DNA of 64,000 nucleotides, from contig NZ_NIUY01000001.1 in assembly GCF_002205795.1 (NCBI RefSeq), positions 558,001-622,000 of the forward strand. Direction: 5' to 3'. A program made the position numbers and the translations under genes. A model generated the notes under the pieces. The model saw only the letters and a list, made by a program, of their open reading frames with translations, made no database searches and had not been told where the DNA came from. This DNA is from Chryseobacterium sp. VAUSW3 (GTDB lineage: Bacteria; Bacteroidota; Bacteroidia; Flavobacteriales; Weeksellaceae). Below are positions 43,434 through 52,371 of this stretch, one piece after another (position 1 is the first letter of the stretch; each line of letters begins with the position of its first letter).

Positions 43434-45095
43434 ATGAACGCACTGAAAACCCTGAATCCATATTTCTGGAAACACCGCATCCTGCTGTTTTGGGGATTCC
43501 TGTTTATTATCGCCAGTAATTTCTTCAGCATTTATAAAGTACAGTTTGTCGGGAAATCTGTAGACCAGATTGCGCAGACTACCAACCTTGGATTTAACCG
43601 CCAGGTTTTGATTTATGTTGGAATTATCGTGGTATCATCTATACTTACAGGATTCTTCACTTTTATGATGAGGCAAACCATTATTGTAGCTTCAAGAAAA
43701 ATTGAATATGAACTTAAAAATAAAATTTACAACCATTACCAGGAACTTTCTTTAACGGATTTCAAAAAAACCACAACGGGCGACCTAATGAACAGGCTGA
43801 GTGAAGACGTTGTGGCGGTAAGAATGTATCTCGGACCCGGAGTGATGTACATCGTGAACCTCCTGATCCTCCTCATCATTACCAGCATCTACATGCTGAA
43901 AACAGATGTTTCCATGACGGTTTGGTCGCTGATTCCGCTACCGATTCTATCCTACGTAATTTATAAAGTAAGTTCCATCATCAACAAAAAATCGAAAATA
44001 ATGCAGAAAAGCCAGTCTGCAATTTCAACTTTTGTTCAGGATAGTTTTTCCGGAATACGCGTAGTGAAATTCTTTGCGCGGGAAAAGTATATTGAAAAAA
44101 ATTACGGCATAAAAGTTAAAGATTATCAGGACAAAGCTCTGGATCTGGCAAAAACGGAAGCTTATTTCTTTACGATTATTCTTTTCGTGATCGGTTTGCT
44201 GAATGTAGTCATTCTTTTGATTGGCGGACAAAAGTACATGAACAACGAGCTTTCTGTAGGTAAAATCGCAGATTTTTTTATGTATATCAATATTCTTATC
44301 TGGCCTTTTTCTATGGTAGGCTGGGTAACTTCTGTAAATCAGCGGGCAGATGCATCGATGGCGAGGATTAATGAGTTTCTCGACATGAAAAGCGACATCA
44401 TCAATACCAACCATGATAATTATCCCATTAAAGGCGATATTGAATTCAGAAATGTTTCTTACGTTTATCCGAATACGGGAATTAAAGCTTTAGACAATCT
44501 AAGTTTTACCATCGAAGCCGGAAAATCACTTGCCATTATGGGAAAAACCGGCAGCGGTAAATCTACCGTCGCCCTTTTGCTTTGCCGATTGATAGATCCT
44601 ACAGAAGGTGAAATATTAATTGACGGAAAAAACCTGAAAGAGCACAATCTCGAAAATTACCGCAGATATATCGGCTATATTCCTCAGGAAAGCTTCCTGT
44701 TTTCGGATACTATCGAACACAATATTGGTTTCGCAATCGATAATCCTACTTTAAAAAAGGTTGAAGAATATGCGAAAAAGGCTGATGTTCACAAAAATAT
44801 TGTAGAATTTAAAGACCAGTACAAAACCATGGTAGGCGAGCGCGGCGTGATGCTTTCTGGCGGTCAAAAACAGCGGATCTGTATTGCAAGGGCTTTAATT
44901 AAAGAACCTAAAATCCTGATTTTCGATGATTCACTATCGGCGTTGGATACCGAAACCGAAGAAAATATCCTTCAGAATATTGAAAACGAAATCCAAAAAA
45001 GCAGTTCGATCATTATTACCCACCGCGAAAGCAGTGCAAAACGCGCAGATAAAATCCTGAATCTCACCAAAGTAGAAAACTCCGCTTCGGCATAA
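43434..45095 (+). CDS. ABC exporter, fused permease and ATPase (MsbA-like)
   Basis: A 553-residue type IV ABC half-transporter: six membrane helices (about residues 15-300) and a C-terminal ATPase with Walker A GKTGSGKST (near 370), signature LSGGQKQR (near 476) and Walker B ILIFDDSLSALD (near 500). The residue after the Walker B Asp is Asp, not the catalytic Glu, and is followed by SLSALD; this DDSLSALD form is known from the degenerate half of heterodimeric exporters. Whether it works as a homodimer here is not known. Substrate unknown (lipid or drug). The ATG at 43434 is preferred over 43311. Confidence 0.88.
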   Translation: MNALKTLNPYFWKHRILLFWGFLFIIASNFFSIYKVQFVGKSVDQIAQTTNLGFNRQVLIYVGIIVVSSILTGFFTFMMRQTIIVASRKIEYELKNKIYNHYQELSLTDFKKTTTGDLMNRLSEDVVAVRMYLGPGVMYIVNLLILLIITSIYMLKTDVSMTVWSLIPLPILSYVIYKVSSIINKKSKIMQKSQSAISTFVQDSFSGIRVVKFFAREKYIEKNYGIKVKDYQDKALDLAKTEAYFFTIILFVIGLLNVVILLIGGQKYMNNELSVGKIADFFMYINILIWPFSMVGWVTSVNQRADASMARINEFLDMKSDIINTNHDNYPIKGDIEFRNVSYVYPNTGIKALDNLSFTIEAGKSLAIMGKTGSGKSTVALLLCRLIDPTEGEILIDGKNLKEHNLENYRRYIGYIPQESFLFSDTIEHNIGFAIDNPTLKKVEEYAKKADVHKNIVEFKDQYKTMVGERGVMLSGGQKQRICIARALIKEPKILIFDDSLSALDTETEENILQNIENEIQKSSSIIITHRESSAKRADKILNLTKVENSASA

Positions 45096-45149
45096 AATGC
45101 GGATTTGTCACCAATAAGTCATTTTCGTTAACAAAAAACAAATAATTAT

Positions 45150-45179
45150 TTTGCAATTAAAAGAAATCTTTTATATTTG
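45150..45179 (+). promoter_or_regulatory. DUF3276 gene promoter
   Basis: TTTG at 45150-45153 and TATATTTG at 45172-45179 with 18-nt spacing; the box ends 29 nt before the ATG. Confidence 0.6.
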
Positions 45180-45208
45180 TTACACAAGATTTCAAAAAAT
45201 AGCTACAA

Positions 45209-45544
45209 ATGAGTGATTACAAGGAACGCCACGAAAATGAAATTTTCACAAAGGTGTTGAAAGCTGGCAGAAGAACATATTTCTTTGATGTGCGCGAGAC
45301 TAAAGCGGGAGATTATTATCTTACGATTACCGAAAGCAAGAAAAATTTTGGTGAAAACGGAGAAGCTACCTTCGAAAAACATAAAATCTATCTTTACAAA
45401 GAAGATTTCAAGAGTTTTGAAGACATGTTTAAGGAATCTACAGATTTTATCATCAGCCAAAAAGGTGAAGACGTAATTTCGGAAAGACATGACAAGGATT
45501 TTAAAAGTAGGTCATTTACAATAGAATCGGACGACGAGGTTTAA
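45209..45544 (+). CDS. DUF3276 PUR-alpha-like nucleic-acid-binding protein
   Basis: A 111-residue protein with one PUR repeat: the pattern IFTKVLKAGRRTYFFDVRETKAGDYYLTITESKK (DNA 45241-45345) and then a beta strand pair ending IYLYKEDFKSFEDM. Bacterial PUR proteins bind single-stranded DNA or RNA and occur mainly in Bacteroidota and spirochaetes. A single repeat suggests it works as a dimer. Monocistronic, with its own promoter and terminator. Confidence 0.85.
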   Translation: MSDYKERHENEIFTKVLKAGRRTYFFDVRETKAGDYYLTITESKKNFGENGEATFEKHKIYLYKEDFKSFEDMFKESTDFIISQKGEDVISERHDKDFKSRSFTIESDDEV

Positions 45545-45552
45545 TAAATACA

Positions 45553-45579
45553 GGTATTCAATTATGGATGCCTTTTTTT
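45553..45579 (+). terminator. Terminator after DUF3276
   Basis: 7-bp stem GGTATTC (45553-45559) / GGATGCC (45566-45572) with two G-U pairs, then seven T. Confidence 0.75.
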
Positions 45580-45650
45580 ATTTATTTTGTTTGGCATTAG
45601 TTTTACCGCTGAAATTCTGGTAATCACCAAATCCTTTTGGATAGGAAATA

Positions 45651-45680
45651 AAAAAAACGCACTGAAAATCAATGCGTTTT
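45651..45680 (-). terminator. tRNA-His terminator
   Basis: On the minus strand AAAACGCATTGA / TCAGTGCGTTTT pair over 12 positions (one G-U), followed by a long T run. Confidence 0.85.
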
Positions 45681-45686
45681 AAAGTG

Positions 45687-45761
45687 GGTGAATGATGGGT
45701 CTCGAACCCACGACCTCCGGAACCACAATCCGGCGCTCTAACCAACTGAGCTACAATCACC
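45687..45761 (-). tRNA. tRNA-His (anticodon GTG)
   Basis: The minus strand gives an extra G at position -1 (45761) opposite discriminator C (45687), the identity pair of bacterial tRNA-His. The anticodon loop TTGTGGT is closed by CCGGA/TCCGG, placing GTG at 34-36. The D arm GCTC/GAGC and T arm GTGGG-TTCGAGA-CCCAT are complete. One acceptor-stem position is T-T. A full CCA is not encoded. Confidence 0.95.
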
Positions 45762-45772
45762 GTTTGAGGTTG

Positions 45773-45802
45773 CAAATATAAAGCTTTTCGAGAAATTACA
45801 AA
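45773..45802 (-). promoter_or_regulatory. tRNA-His promoter overlapping the end of bshB1
   Basis: On the minus strand TTTG (45802-45799) and TATATTTG (45780-45773) are 18 nt apart. The -33 element lies in the last codons of bshB1, so the tRNA has its own promoter inside that gene's 3' end. Confidence 0.65.
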
Positions 45803-46515
45803 ATTATTCCGTCAAAATTTTTGAAAGCAAGTAACTTTTCTGTCGTAAAACCTTCCGCGAACTCAACGCCAGAGAGTCTTCCCAGGTCCTGTGCTCTGTA
45901 GGTGAGGCTTTCCAGAAAGTCTTTTGTAGCTATCGGCGTCATCGGTTCACTAGAATTTGGATCATAAAACTGGGTTTTATAAGCCAGACACGCTTCGATT
46001 TTCTTTTCCATAAAATTTGAAATATCAATTACAAAATCCGGCGTAATATGTTTCCACTGAATATAATGGAATACCTGTTTCGGGCGCCATTGCTTTTGAG
46101 TCTCTCCATCAAGTTCAGTTTCGATCTTCACTAAACCAGAAAGAAAACACGCATCAGAAACCAGTTTCGCAGCTTTTGCATGGTCCGGATGCCGATCGTC
46201 TACCGCATTGGCAAGCACGATTTCGGGTTGGTATTTACGGATCATTTTCACGATCTGTACTTGATATTCTTCTGAATTGAGGATAAAACCATCCTTCATT
46301 TTTAGATTTTCACGGGCAGAAATACCCAAAATTTCCGAGGCCGAAGCGGCTTCCTGTGCTCTTGTTACATTCGTGCCGCGGGTCCCCAGTTCGCCTTGGG
46401 TTAAATCAACAATAGCTACCTTTTTTCCTTCCGAAATCAGTTTTGCCAAAGTTCCGCCACAACCCAGTTCTACATCGTCTGGATGGGCGCCTATTGCAAG
46501 AATATCTACTTTCAT
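45796..46515 (-). CDS. bshB1: Bacillithiol biosynthesis deacetylase BshB1
   Basis: A 239-residue PIG-L-type zinc deacetylase removing acetyl from GlcNAc-malate, the second bacillithiol step. AHPDDVELGCGG at residues 9-20 carries the metal-binding HPDD, and RHPDHAKA near residue 109 carries the HPDH motif. The start LAIGAHPDD and the region QGELGTRGT fit the BshB1 branch rather than mycothiol enzymes. It partners with bshA at 37.3 kb. It lies 14 nt after the hypothetical gene on the same strand. Confidence 0.93.
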   Translation of the reverse strand: MKVDILAIGAHPDDVELGCGGTLAKLISEGKKVAIVDLTQGELGTRGTNVTRAQEAASASEILGISARENLKMKDGFILNSEEYQVQIVKMIRKYQPEIVLANAVDDRHPDHAKAAKLVSDACFLSGLVKIETELDGETQKQWRPKQVFHYIQWKHITPDFVIDISNFMEKKIEACLAYKTQFYDPNSSEPMTPIATKDFLESLTYRAQDLGRLSGVEFAEGFTTEKLLAFKNFDGIIL

Positions 46516-46529
46516 TTTGATTATTTTTT

Positions 46530-47222
46530 TTAATATTTCAGAACTGCCTCCTGATATTGATAAATCGTTGTAAGAAACTGCGCGTAAGACTGCTCGAGTC
46601 TCGTAATATCACCCGACTTCAAATTAATGCCCGCAGTTCCATAAGGATTTGAATTTACTGAAAAAACAGAAAACTGAAAAAACTGCACCGGCTGATTTTC
46701 CTGTGCGCCAAGCTTAACCGAAGAGCCTAAAAGCTTTCTGGTAGAAACGGTGTAAATTTCACCAGGAGTGAGCTGAATCTTTGTGTAAGTTCTCGGCTCA
46801 AAACTGAGCTTATCGTTATTTATGGCGATGGTCTGCTTTTTATACGGCGACGCGATGAGATAAATGATATTGTCTTCTCTTGGAAACTGTTCGGGCGACA
46901 CATAATAAAGATTAAGCCTGTAATGGGCCGAGTCAAATTTCTGTATTCCCCCTTCGACAGACTCGAAAGGTAGATAAGAAAATGCGTTGGCACCAATTTC
47001 CTTGGCTTTTTTATAAACCATCCCGAATACTTTCACATCATCATCAGAAAAGCCCTGTACTTCGATTTCCCCAAGATATTCGGCGTTCAACGTTTCGGGG
47101 TTTACTTTATAGAGAAATTTATCCGCGTTGGAATGCGTCTTCTCCACTTTGTTGAGGATTACATTTTGAGCCATGAAAAAATGACCCACCAAAATCATAT
47201 ATAAAACGAATGTTTTTCTCAT
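46530..47222 (-). CDS. Hypothetical exported protein
   Basis: A 230-residue protein with a signal peptide (1-18, ending FMAQ) and no recognised domain. It contains LNAEYLGEIEVQGFSDDDVKVFGMVYKKAKEIGANAFSYLP (DNA 46970-47095), an alpha/beta pattern reminiscent of small periplasmic proteins, and then a mostly beta half with TPGEIYTVSTRKLLG. Its ATG overlaps the rfbD stop (ATGA), and bshB1 follows after 14 nt, so it belongs to the thioesterase-rfbD-hypothetical-bshB1 operon. Function unknown. Confidence 0.7.
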   Translation of the reverse strand: MRKTFVLYMILVGHFFMAQNVILNKVEKTHSNADKFLYKVNPETLNAEYLGEIEVQGFSDDDVKVFGMVYKKAKEIGANAFSYLPFESVEGGIQKFDSAHYRLNLYYVSPEQFPREDNIIYLIASPYKKQTIAINNDKLSFEPRTYTKIQLTPGEIYTVSTRKLLGSSVKLGAQENQPVQFFQFSVFSVNSNPYGTAGINLKSGDITRLEQSYAQFLTTIYQYQEAVLKY

Positions 47223-48082
47223 TTCTGTAAAGTTTCAATACAATCTTGCAGGGAATTCTCCCAATGGTTCAACTGAATGTTATAGATGTTTTCAATTTTA
47301 TCCAAAGACATTGTGCTTCGTTTCGGGCGTTTCGCCGGTGTGGGAAAATCTTCTGTTGTAATGGCATTAAGTTTAATGTTGGAACCTGAAAATTCTGCAA
47401 TCTTCTGGGCGAATTCAAACCACGTTGTTTCAGGATAATTCGAAAAATGGAAAATCCCGTAGGTTTTCGGTTCGGCTTCGATGATTTTCATGATGGCTTC
47501 TGCCAAATCATTAGCATTGGTTGGCTGGCCAAACTGGTCGGCAACGATTCCTAATTCGTCTTTCTGAGAAAAAAGATTCAACATCGTTTTCACAAAATTT
47601 TTGTTGAATTCTGAATACAGCCACGAGGTGCGGATTACAATTGTTTTAGGGTTAAGGTCCGTCGCCAGTTCTTCTCCTTTCAGTTTTGATGCACCGTAAA
47701 CTCCCTGTGGATTGGTAAAACTGTCTTCAGAATAAGAGATATTGGTTTCGCCATCGAAAACATAATCCGTAGAAACATGAATCAAGACACAATTACATTC
47801 TTCACAGGCCTCTGCAAGATTTGCTACGCCTTCAGCATTTACAGCAAAGGCTTTTTCCGGTTCATTCTCTGCCAAATCTACTGCGGTATATGCCGATGCA
47901 TTAATGCAGAAATGAGGTTTAAAATCGTAAAAAACATCAGAAACACTGTCCCGGTCGGTAATATTGAGGGTTTGAGAATCTGTAAAGTTAAATTCGTATT
48001 GGTTTTCGAAATCGGGAGCAATTTTCCGGATACAGTTTCCCAATTGTCCGTTTCCTCCAACGATCAGTATTCTTTTTGTCAT
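47219..48082 (-). CDS. rfbD: dTDP-4-dehydrorhamnose reductase
   Basis: A 287-residue RmlD/RfbD, reducing dTDP-4-dehydrorhamnose to dTDP-L-rhamnose. NAD(P)-binding VGGNGQLGN near residue 8, NASAYTAVDLAENEP near 62, VSTDYVFDG near 103, catalytic YGASKLKGE near 129, and GIFHFSN near 222 match the family. rfbA, rfbB and rfbC are not adjacent. It overlaps its neighbours by 4 bases on both sides. Confidence 0.9.
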   Translation of the reverse strand: MTKRILIVGGNGQLGNCIRKIAPDFENQYEFNFTDSQTLNITDRDSVSDVFYDFKPHFCINASAYTAVDLAENEPEKAFAVNAEGVANLAEACEECNCVLIHVSTDYVFDGETNISYSEDSFTNPQGVYGASKLKGEELATDLNPKTIVIRTSWLYSEFNKNFVKTMLNLFSQKDELGIVADQFGQPTNANDLAEAIMKIIEAEPKTYGIFHFSNYPETTWFEFAQKIAEFSGSNIKLNAITTEDFPTPAKRPKRSTMSLDKIENIYNIQLNHWENSLQDCIETLQK

Positions 48083-48567
48083 TTTGCTGCGGATTTATTG
48101 AGTTTTCTAAAATAGGACACTCTGCTCTGGAAATCTTTCTCTTCTAAATTTACCAAAAATTTACGGAAGAGGTCCTTTGTTTCTTCCGGCTGCGATTCGG
48201 AGCGGCGGGTTTTCATATTGAAATAAATTACCGTAAGCCACAACACGCTGTGAATGGTGTTCCCGTCTTCGCTTTTCATCAGGATTTCAACTTTCGAAAG
48301 GCGGTCTCCCAGTTCGATTGTTTTACTGGAAATCTGCACTTTGGCGTTGTAACGAACTTCTTTAAGGTAGGCAATCTCGTTCTGCACCGTAATCCATGTG
48401 CAGCCTGTTTGCCGGGTATAGCCTTCGTAGGTAAATCCGTAACCGCTTTCAACATGATCTTCTCTGGCGTTGAGCATGTATTCGAGGTATTTTACATTAT
48501 TGAGGTGACCAATCGGATCGCAGTCACTGAAGCGGACTTTCTCTACCGATGAAATTTCTTTTTCCAT
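48079..48567 (-). CDS. Acyl-CoA thioesterase (4-hydroxybenzoyl-CoA thioesterase-like hotdog)
   Basis: A 162-residue hotdog-fold protein. The active-site segment VRFSDCDPIGHLNNVKYLEYM with Asp-x-x-Gly-His-x-Asn near residues 14-24 is typical of the YbgC/4HBT type thioesterases that hydrolyse short- or aromatic acyl-CoA. Substrate unknown. It starts the small operon leading to bshB1 and overlaps rfbD by 4 bases. Confidence 0.85.
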   Translation of the reverse strand: MEKEISSVEKVRFSDCDPIGHLNNVKYLEYMLNAREDHVESGYGFTYEGYTRQTGCTWITVQNEIAYLKEVRYNAKVQISSKTIELGDRLSKVEILMKSEDGNTIHSVLWLTVIYFNMKTRRSESQPEETKDLFRKFLVNLEEKDFQSRVSYFRKLNKSAAK

Positions 48568-48582
48568 TTTACAAAATTAAAA

Positions 48583-48610
48583 AAACCATCCTGAATTCTC
48601 GGGATGGTTT
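48583..48610 (-). terminator. Terminator after the ompH genes
   Basis: 12-bp stem (48583-48594 with 48599-48610, one G-U) and a 4-nt loop; the minus-strand RNA continues with TTTTTTT. It ends the bamA-ompH-ompH transcript just before the thioesterase gene. Confidence 0.9.
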
Positions 48611-48629
48611 AGGTTTTAGAAAGGTTTTA

Positions 48630-49124
48630 TTAAAGACCTAATTCTTTTTTCACTAACGGAGTTGCATCCGGACCACCTTTGTAGATTAAAGCTGTAGAAT
48701 CGATGATGAAATCGAAACCGTTCGCTTTTGCTACCTTAGCTACTGCATTGTTCAGTTTGTCGATGATTGGTTTTACCGCAGCATCTCTTCTCTGAGCTAA
48801 ATCGTTTTGTGCAGTTTGTTGAAGCTGCTGAAGGTTTTGTTGTTTTTTCTGTAATTCTCCTTCTTTAGCAGTTCTCTGAGCTTCGGTCAATTTTGCACCA
48901 TCAGCTTGGTATTGTTGTACTTCTTTTTGAAAAGCTTCTGCCTGTTTCTGCAGTTCATCACCTTTAGTTTTGCTGAAAGTATCTAAATCTGTGGTCATTT
49001 TCTTAGTTTCTGGCATTGCTGCTAATACAGCTTCGTAATCCATAGATGCAACTTTCTGAGCGTTAACTGCTCCTGCTGTTACCAACATCATTACTGCTGC
49101 AAATAATACACTTAATTTTTTCAT
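48630..49124 (-). CDS. OmpH/Skp family periplasmic chaperone
   Basis: A 164-residue Skp-like protein: signal peptide (about 1-22, ending VNAQ), short N-terminal beta strand (KVASMDYEAVLAAMPE), a long Gln/Lys-rich coiled coil (about 40-120) and a C-terminal beta strand region (GFDFIIDSTALIYKGG). Skp holds unfolded outer-membrane proteins for BamA. It is the second of two ompH genes after bamA. Confidence 0.92.
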   Translation of the reverse strand: MKKLSVLFAAVMMLVTAGAVNAQKVASMDYEAVLAAMPETKKMTTDLDTFSKTKGDELQKQAEAFQKEVQQYQADGAKLTEAQRTAKEGELQKKQQNLQQLQQTAQNDLAQRRDAAVKPIIDKLNNAVAKVAKANGFDFIIDSTALIYKGGPDATPLVKKELGL

Positions 49125-49157
49125 AATTGGGGTTGAATAATTTATTGTTGTTTAAAT

Positions 49158-49799
49158 TTATTTTTTTCTTCGCGACTGCGTGTTTGAATTGGAATCGGTT
49201 TTATCCTGCATCAGTCTTAATTTTTCCTGTTTGGCATCTTCTTCAGAGATTCCTCTCCTATTTGGGGTTGAAGTATTTTTATTTCCTGAATTTTTCAGTA
49301 ACAAATCTAATACTTTATCTGTATAATCGTACCGCTTTTCGAGGAAAATTACACTGATGTTATTGCTTTTATCAAGAACTATGCCCAAACTGTTTTTCTC
49401 TGATACAGTACGGATTGCGTTCCATATCTGATCCTGAAAAGGTTTTGTGAGATTTGATCTTGCATTGTTAATTTCGCCCAGCGTACCGAAACGGTTATTG
49501 ATCATGCTTTTAATCTTCTTATCAAGATCATCAACTTCTTTTTGGCGCTGTTTCAGCTGCTCACCTACCAAAAGTACCCGTTCGTTCTCCAGCAGTAATT
49601 TCTTTTTATCAAAATCAGACTGAAGGTTCTGTATTTCAGTCTGCCAGCTTGCGATCTGCTCATTCAGCCTGTCCTGTGCTTCTTTGTACTGAGGCATTTT
49701 GCTGAGGATATAGTCGGTATCAACAACTCCAATTTTCTGGGCATTTAAAGCACCTGAAAAAATGAAGAGCAGAAACGAAATTAATTTGATGTGTTTCAT
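49158..49799 (-). CDS. OmpH/Skp family periplasmic chaperone
   Basis: A 213-residue Skp-like protein with signal peptide (about 1-20, ending LNAQ), KIGVVDTDYILSKMPQY, a coiled coil with LLENERVLLVGEQLKQRQKEVDDL, and a longer C-terminal tail than its neighbour (about 45 extra residues, basic, ending SRRKK). The ATG at 49799 is chosen over 49847 because it gives a proper signal peptide. It lies 11 nt after bamA and before the second ompH. Confidence 0.9.
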   Translation of the reverse strand: MKHIKLISFLLFIFSGALNAQKIGVVDTDYILSKMPQYKEAQDRLNEQIASWQTEIQNLQSDFDKKKLLLENERVLLVGEQLKQRQKEVDDLDKKIKSMINNRFGTLGEINNARSNLTKPFQDQIWNAIRTVSEKNSLGIVLDKSNNISVIFLEKRYDYTDKVLDLLLKNSGNKNTSTPNRRGISEEDAKQEKLRLMQDKTDSNSNTQSRRKK

Positions 49800-49810
49800 T
49801 TTAATTGTCT

Positions 49811-52348
49811 TTATAATGATTGGTTCATCAGGAAGTGTGTTTTCCATCCTGCTGGTTCTGTACCTATTAGGGTCTTATCGAAGCCATAAGCAAAATCAAA
49901 TCCGATAAGTCCAAATGCTCCCATATATACTCTTACTCCAACTCCGGCAGAACGTTTCAGCTGGAAAGGGTTATAAGTTCCGAACGAGTTCCAGGCATTA
50001 CCACCTTCAAGGAAACTCAGCGCATAAATTTTTGCGGTTTGATTCATTGAAATCGGATATCTGAGTTCGAGCGCAAATCTGTTGTAAACTGTTGCTCCTC
50101 CGTAAGGGGTTACATCTTCTAATGTTCCGCCTGTAGAAGAGGCATTTTCATAACCACGTAAGGGCACAAGTTCGCGGCCATCATACCTTCCTCCGAACAA
50201 ACCAGTTCCCCCAACATAGAATCTTTCGAATGGCGGCGCACCCAGTTCTTTGTTATAACCATTCAGGAAGCCCATTTCTGCAGTGCTTCTAAGAACGAGT
50301 TTTCCGACTACGGTATTATAAACATCGGCTTTCATTTTTACTTTATAGAATTCGAGCCATTTGTATTTTTCTACATTACTCATGGTCGCATAATTCTTAT
50401 CGCTGAAGAGCGAGTAAGGCGGCGTAAACTTAACCGATGCCTCCAGGTTGGAGCCCTGAGTTGGGAAAATCGGATCTAATCCTGCAGACATTCTGCTTAA
50501 GCCAACATTAAAACTGAAGTTTTTGGCAGAACCATTATACTCAGTTTCGTTACCAAACTGGAACGGATAATTGCTGAAATCGTAGCTCTGGTATTGGATT
50601 CCGGTATAAAGTGAGAAATAATCATCCGGCCATCTCAGGAGTCTGTTTAATCCAGCACTTGCAGAGAAAATATTGAGTTTCTGGGTTTCTCCAAACTGAT
50701 CAGAATATCTTACCAAAGACTGGTTTACACTTACAGAAAGTGCCGTAGGTCTGGTTCCGAACAGCCATGGCTCTGTGAAAGAAATTCCGTAATTCTGGAA
50801 GTACTGCCCGGCCTGTGCCTGGATCGAAAGCGTTTGCCCGTCACCCTGTGGAACCGGTTTGAAATCTTTAAATTTCAGGAAATTTCTCAAAGAGAAGTTA
50901 TTGAACGTAAGTCCTAAAGTCCCGATGAACGAGCCACCACCGTAACCGGCCTGCAGCTGAACCTGAGACGAACCTTTTTCAACAAGCGTCCAGTGAATAT
51001 CTACGGTATTATCCTGTTGATTCGGAACAATGTTTTGCCCAACCTGCTGAGGATCGAAAAACTGCATCCCCGCTAAATCGAAATAAGTTCTTTTAATATC
51101 GCTTTTTGCAAATAAACTTCCCGGTTTTGTTCTTAGTGAACGCAGAATTACGTGGTCATGAGTCGTGGTATTGCCACTCCAGGTTACGCGGTTCCAGGTT
51201 GCTTTTTCACCTTCGTTGATCCGGATTTCCAGATTAATGGAGTCGCCTGCCACCGATTTCTCGATGGGCGTAACGTTAGAGAAAAGGTAACCGTTGTTCA
51301 TATAAATCGACTTGATGTCGGAATCATCTTCTTTTCCGCCATCTTCGCCCACTTTTTTGTTGAAACCCACAGCGTCGTAGATGTCGCCGGTTTTATATCC
51401 CAGAACCTTCTGTAGATAATCGGTTGAAAATGCGGTATTCCCAAGGAAATTGATATCGCCGATGTAATATTTTTTCCCTTCGTTCAGTTTTACGTTGATT
51501 TCGAAATCGTTTTTAGGATTTCTCCATACTGAATCTGAGACAATTTTTGCATCGCGGAAACCAAGGGAACGGTAATAATTAATAAGGTTTTCTTTATCAG
51601 CTTCGTATTTTTCTTCGATGAATTTTGAAGGTTTTAAAATCCCCTGAATACCGAATCTTTTCTGCTTGGTGTCTTTGAAACCTTTTTTACGCAGCTTATT
51701 GTCGGATACATTTTCGTTTCCTTCAAATTCGATGTGGCTTATTTTCACTTTTTTACCGCGTTCAACATTAATCGTCCAGTCCACCAATTCGGGATCCTGT
51801 GCGTTTACCTTGTCTTCGATGGTTACTCGGGCGTCTGCATAGCCTTTTTTAATATATTCCTGAGGAATATTTGTTTTAAGGGTCGAAACTAAATTCTGGG
51901 TGATTTTGGTTCCGGGTTTCAGGTTATTGTCTTTTGCGAGTTTTTCACTTTTCGATTTACCGATTCCTTTTCCTGTAAATTTCACTTCTCCCAAATCCTT
52001 AAGATCCTGAAGGTTGAAACGGAGGACAATCTGATCACCGTCAATACTTTGAATATAGACCTCAACTTCTGAGAAAGATTGGGTTTCCCAAAGTTTTTTG
52101 ATGGCATTACTGATTTTCTGCCCAGGAATTTCCACGCTTTCATTCTTATTAAGACCGGTAAATCTTAAAATCTGTGCGGGGGTATATTTTTTTACGCCAT
52201 CTACCACAATGTCTTTTAGGATGTAGGTTCCTGTTTCGTTCTGTGCATACACCGGGTTATTGTCCTGCGGCGTCTGCTCGGGAGTTATCTGACCATAGAA
52301 ATGTGCCGAAGCCACAAACATGATGATGGGTAAGAATTTAAACTTCAT
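49811..52348 (-). CDS. bamA: Outer membrane protein assembly factor BamA
   Basis: An 845-residue BamA: signal peptide (1-20, ending FYGQ), five predicted POTRA domains (about 45-450; GVKKYTPAQILRFTGL marks the first) and a C-terminal Omp85 beta barrel with the conserved FYVGGTGLFGGRYDGRELVP-type loop region (DNA 50155-50215) and GAFGLIGFDFAYGFD near the end. It inserts beta-barrel proteins such as the SusC in this window. Neighbours uppS and ompH are the usual flavobacterial order. Confidence 0.95.
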   Translation of the reverse strand: MKFKFLPIIMFVASAHFYGQITPEQTPQDNNPVYAQNETGTYILKDIVVDGVKKYTPAQILRFTGLNKNESVEIPGQKISNAIKKLWETQSFSEVEVYIQSIDGDQIVLRFNLQDLKDLGEVKFTGKGIGKSKSEKLAKDNNLKPGTKITQNLVSTLKTNIPQEYIKKGYADARVTIEDKVNAQDPELVDWTINVERGKKVKISHIEFEGNENVSDNKLRKKGFKDTKQKRFGIQGILKPSKFIEEKYEADKENLINYYRSLGFRDAKIVSDSVWRNPKNDFEINVKLNEGKKYYIGDINFLGNTAFSTDYLQKVLGYKTGDIYDAVGFNKKVGEDGGKEDDSDIKSIYMNNGYLFSNVTPIEKSVAGDSINLEIRINEGEKATWNRVTWSGNTTTHDHVILRSLRTKPGSLFAKSDIKRTYFDLAGMQFFDPQQVGQNIVPNQQDNTVDIHWTLVEKGSSQVQLQAGYGGGSFIGTLGLTFNNFSLRNFLKFKDFKPVPQGDGQTLSIQAQAGQYFQNYGISFTEPWLFGTRPTALSVSVNQSLVRYSDQFGETQKLNIFSASAGLNRLLRWPDDYFSLYTGIQYQSYDFSNYPFQFGNETEYNGSAKNFSFNVGLSRMSAGLDPIFPTQGSNLEASVKFTPPYSLFSDKNYATMSNVEKYKWLEFYKVKMKADVYNTVVGKLVLRSTAEMGFLNGYNKELGAPPFERFYVGGTGLFGGRYDGRELVPLRGYENASSTGGTLEDVTPYGGATVYNRFALELRYPISMNQTAKIYALSFLEGGNAWNSFGTYNPFQLKRSAGVGVRVYMGAFGLIGFDFAYGFDKTLIGTEPAGWKTHFLMNQSL

Positions 52349-52371
52349 TTTTTATCTTGCTAACTTTTCTT

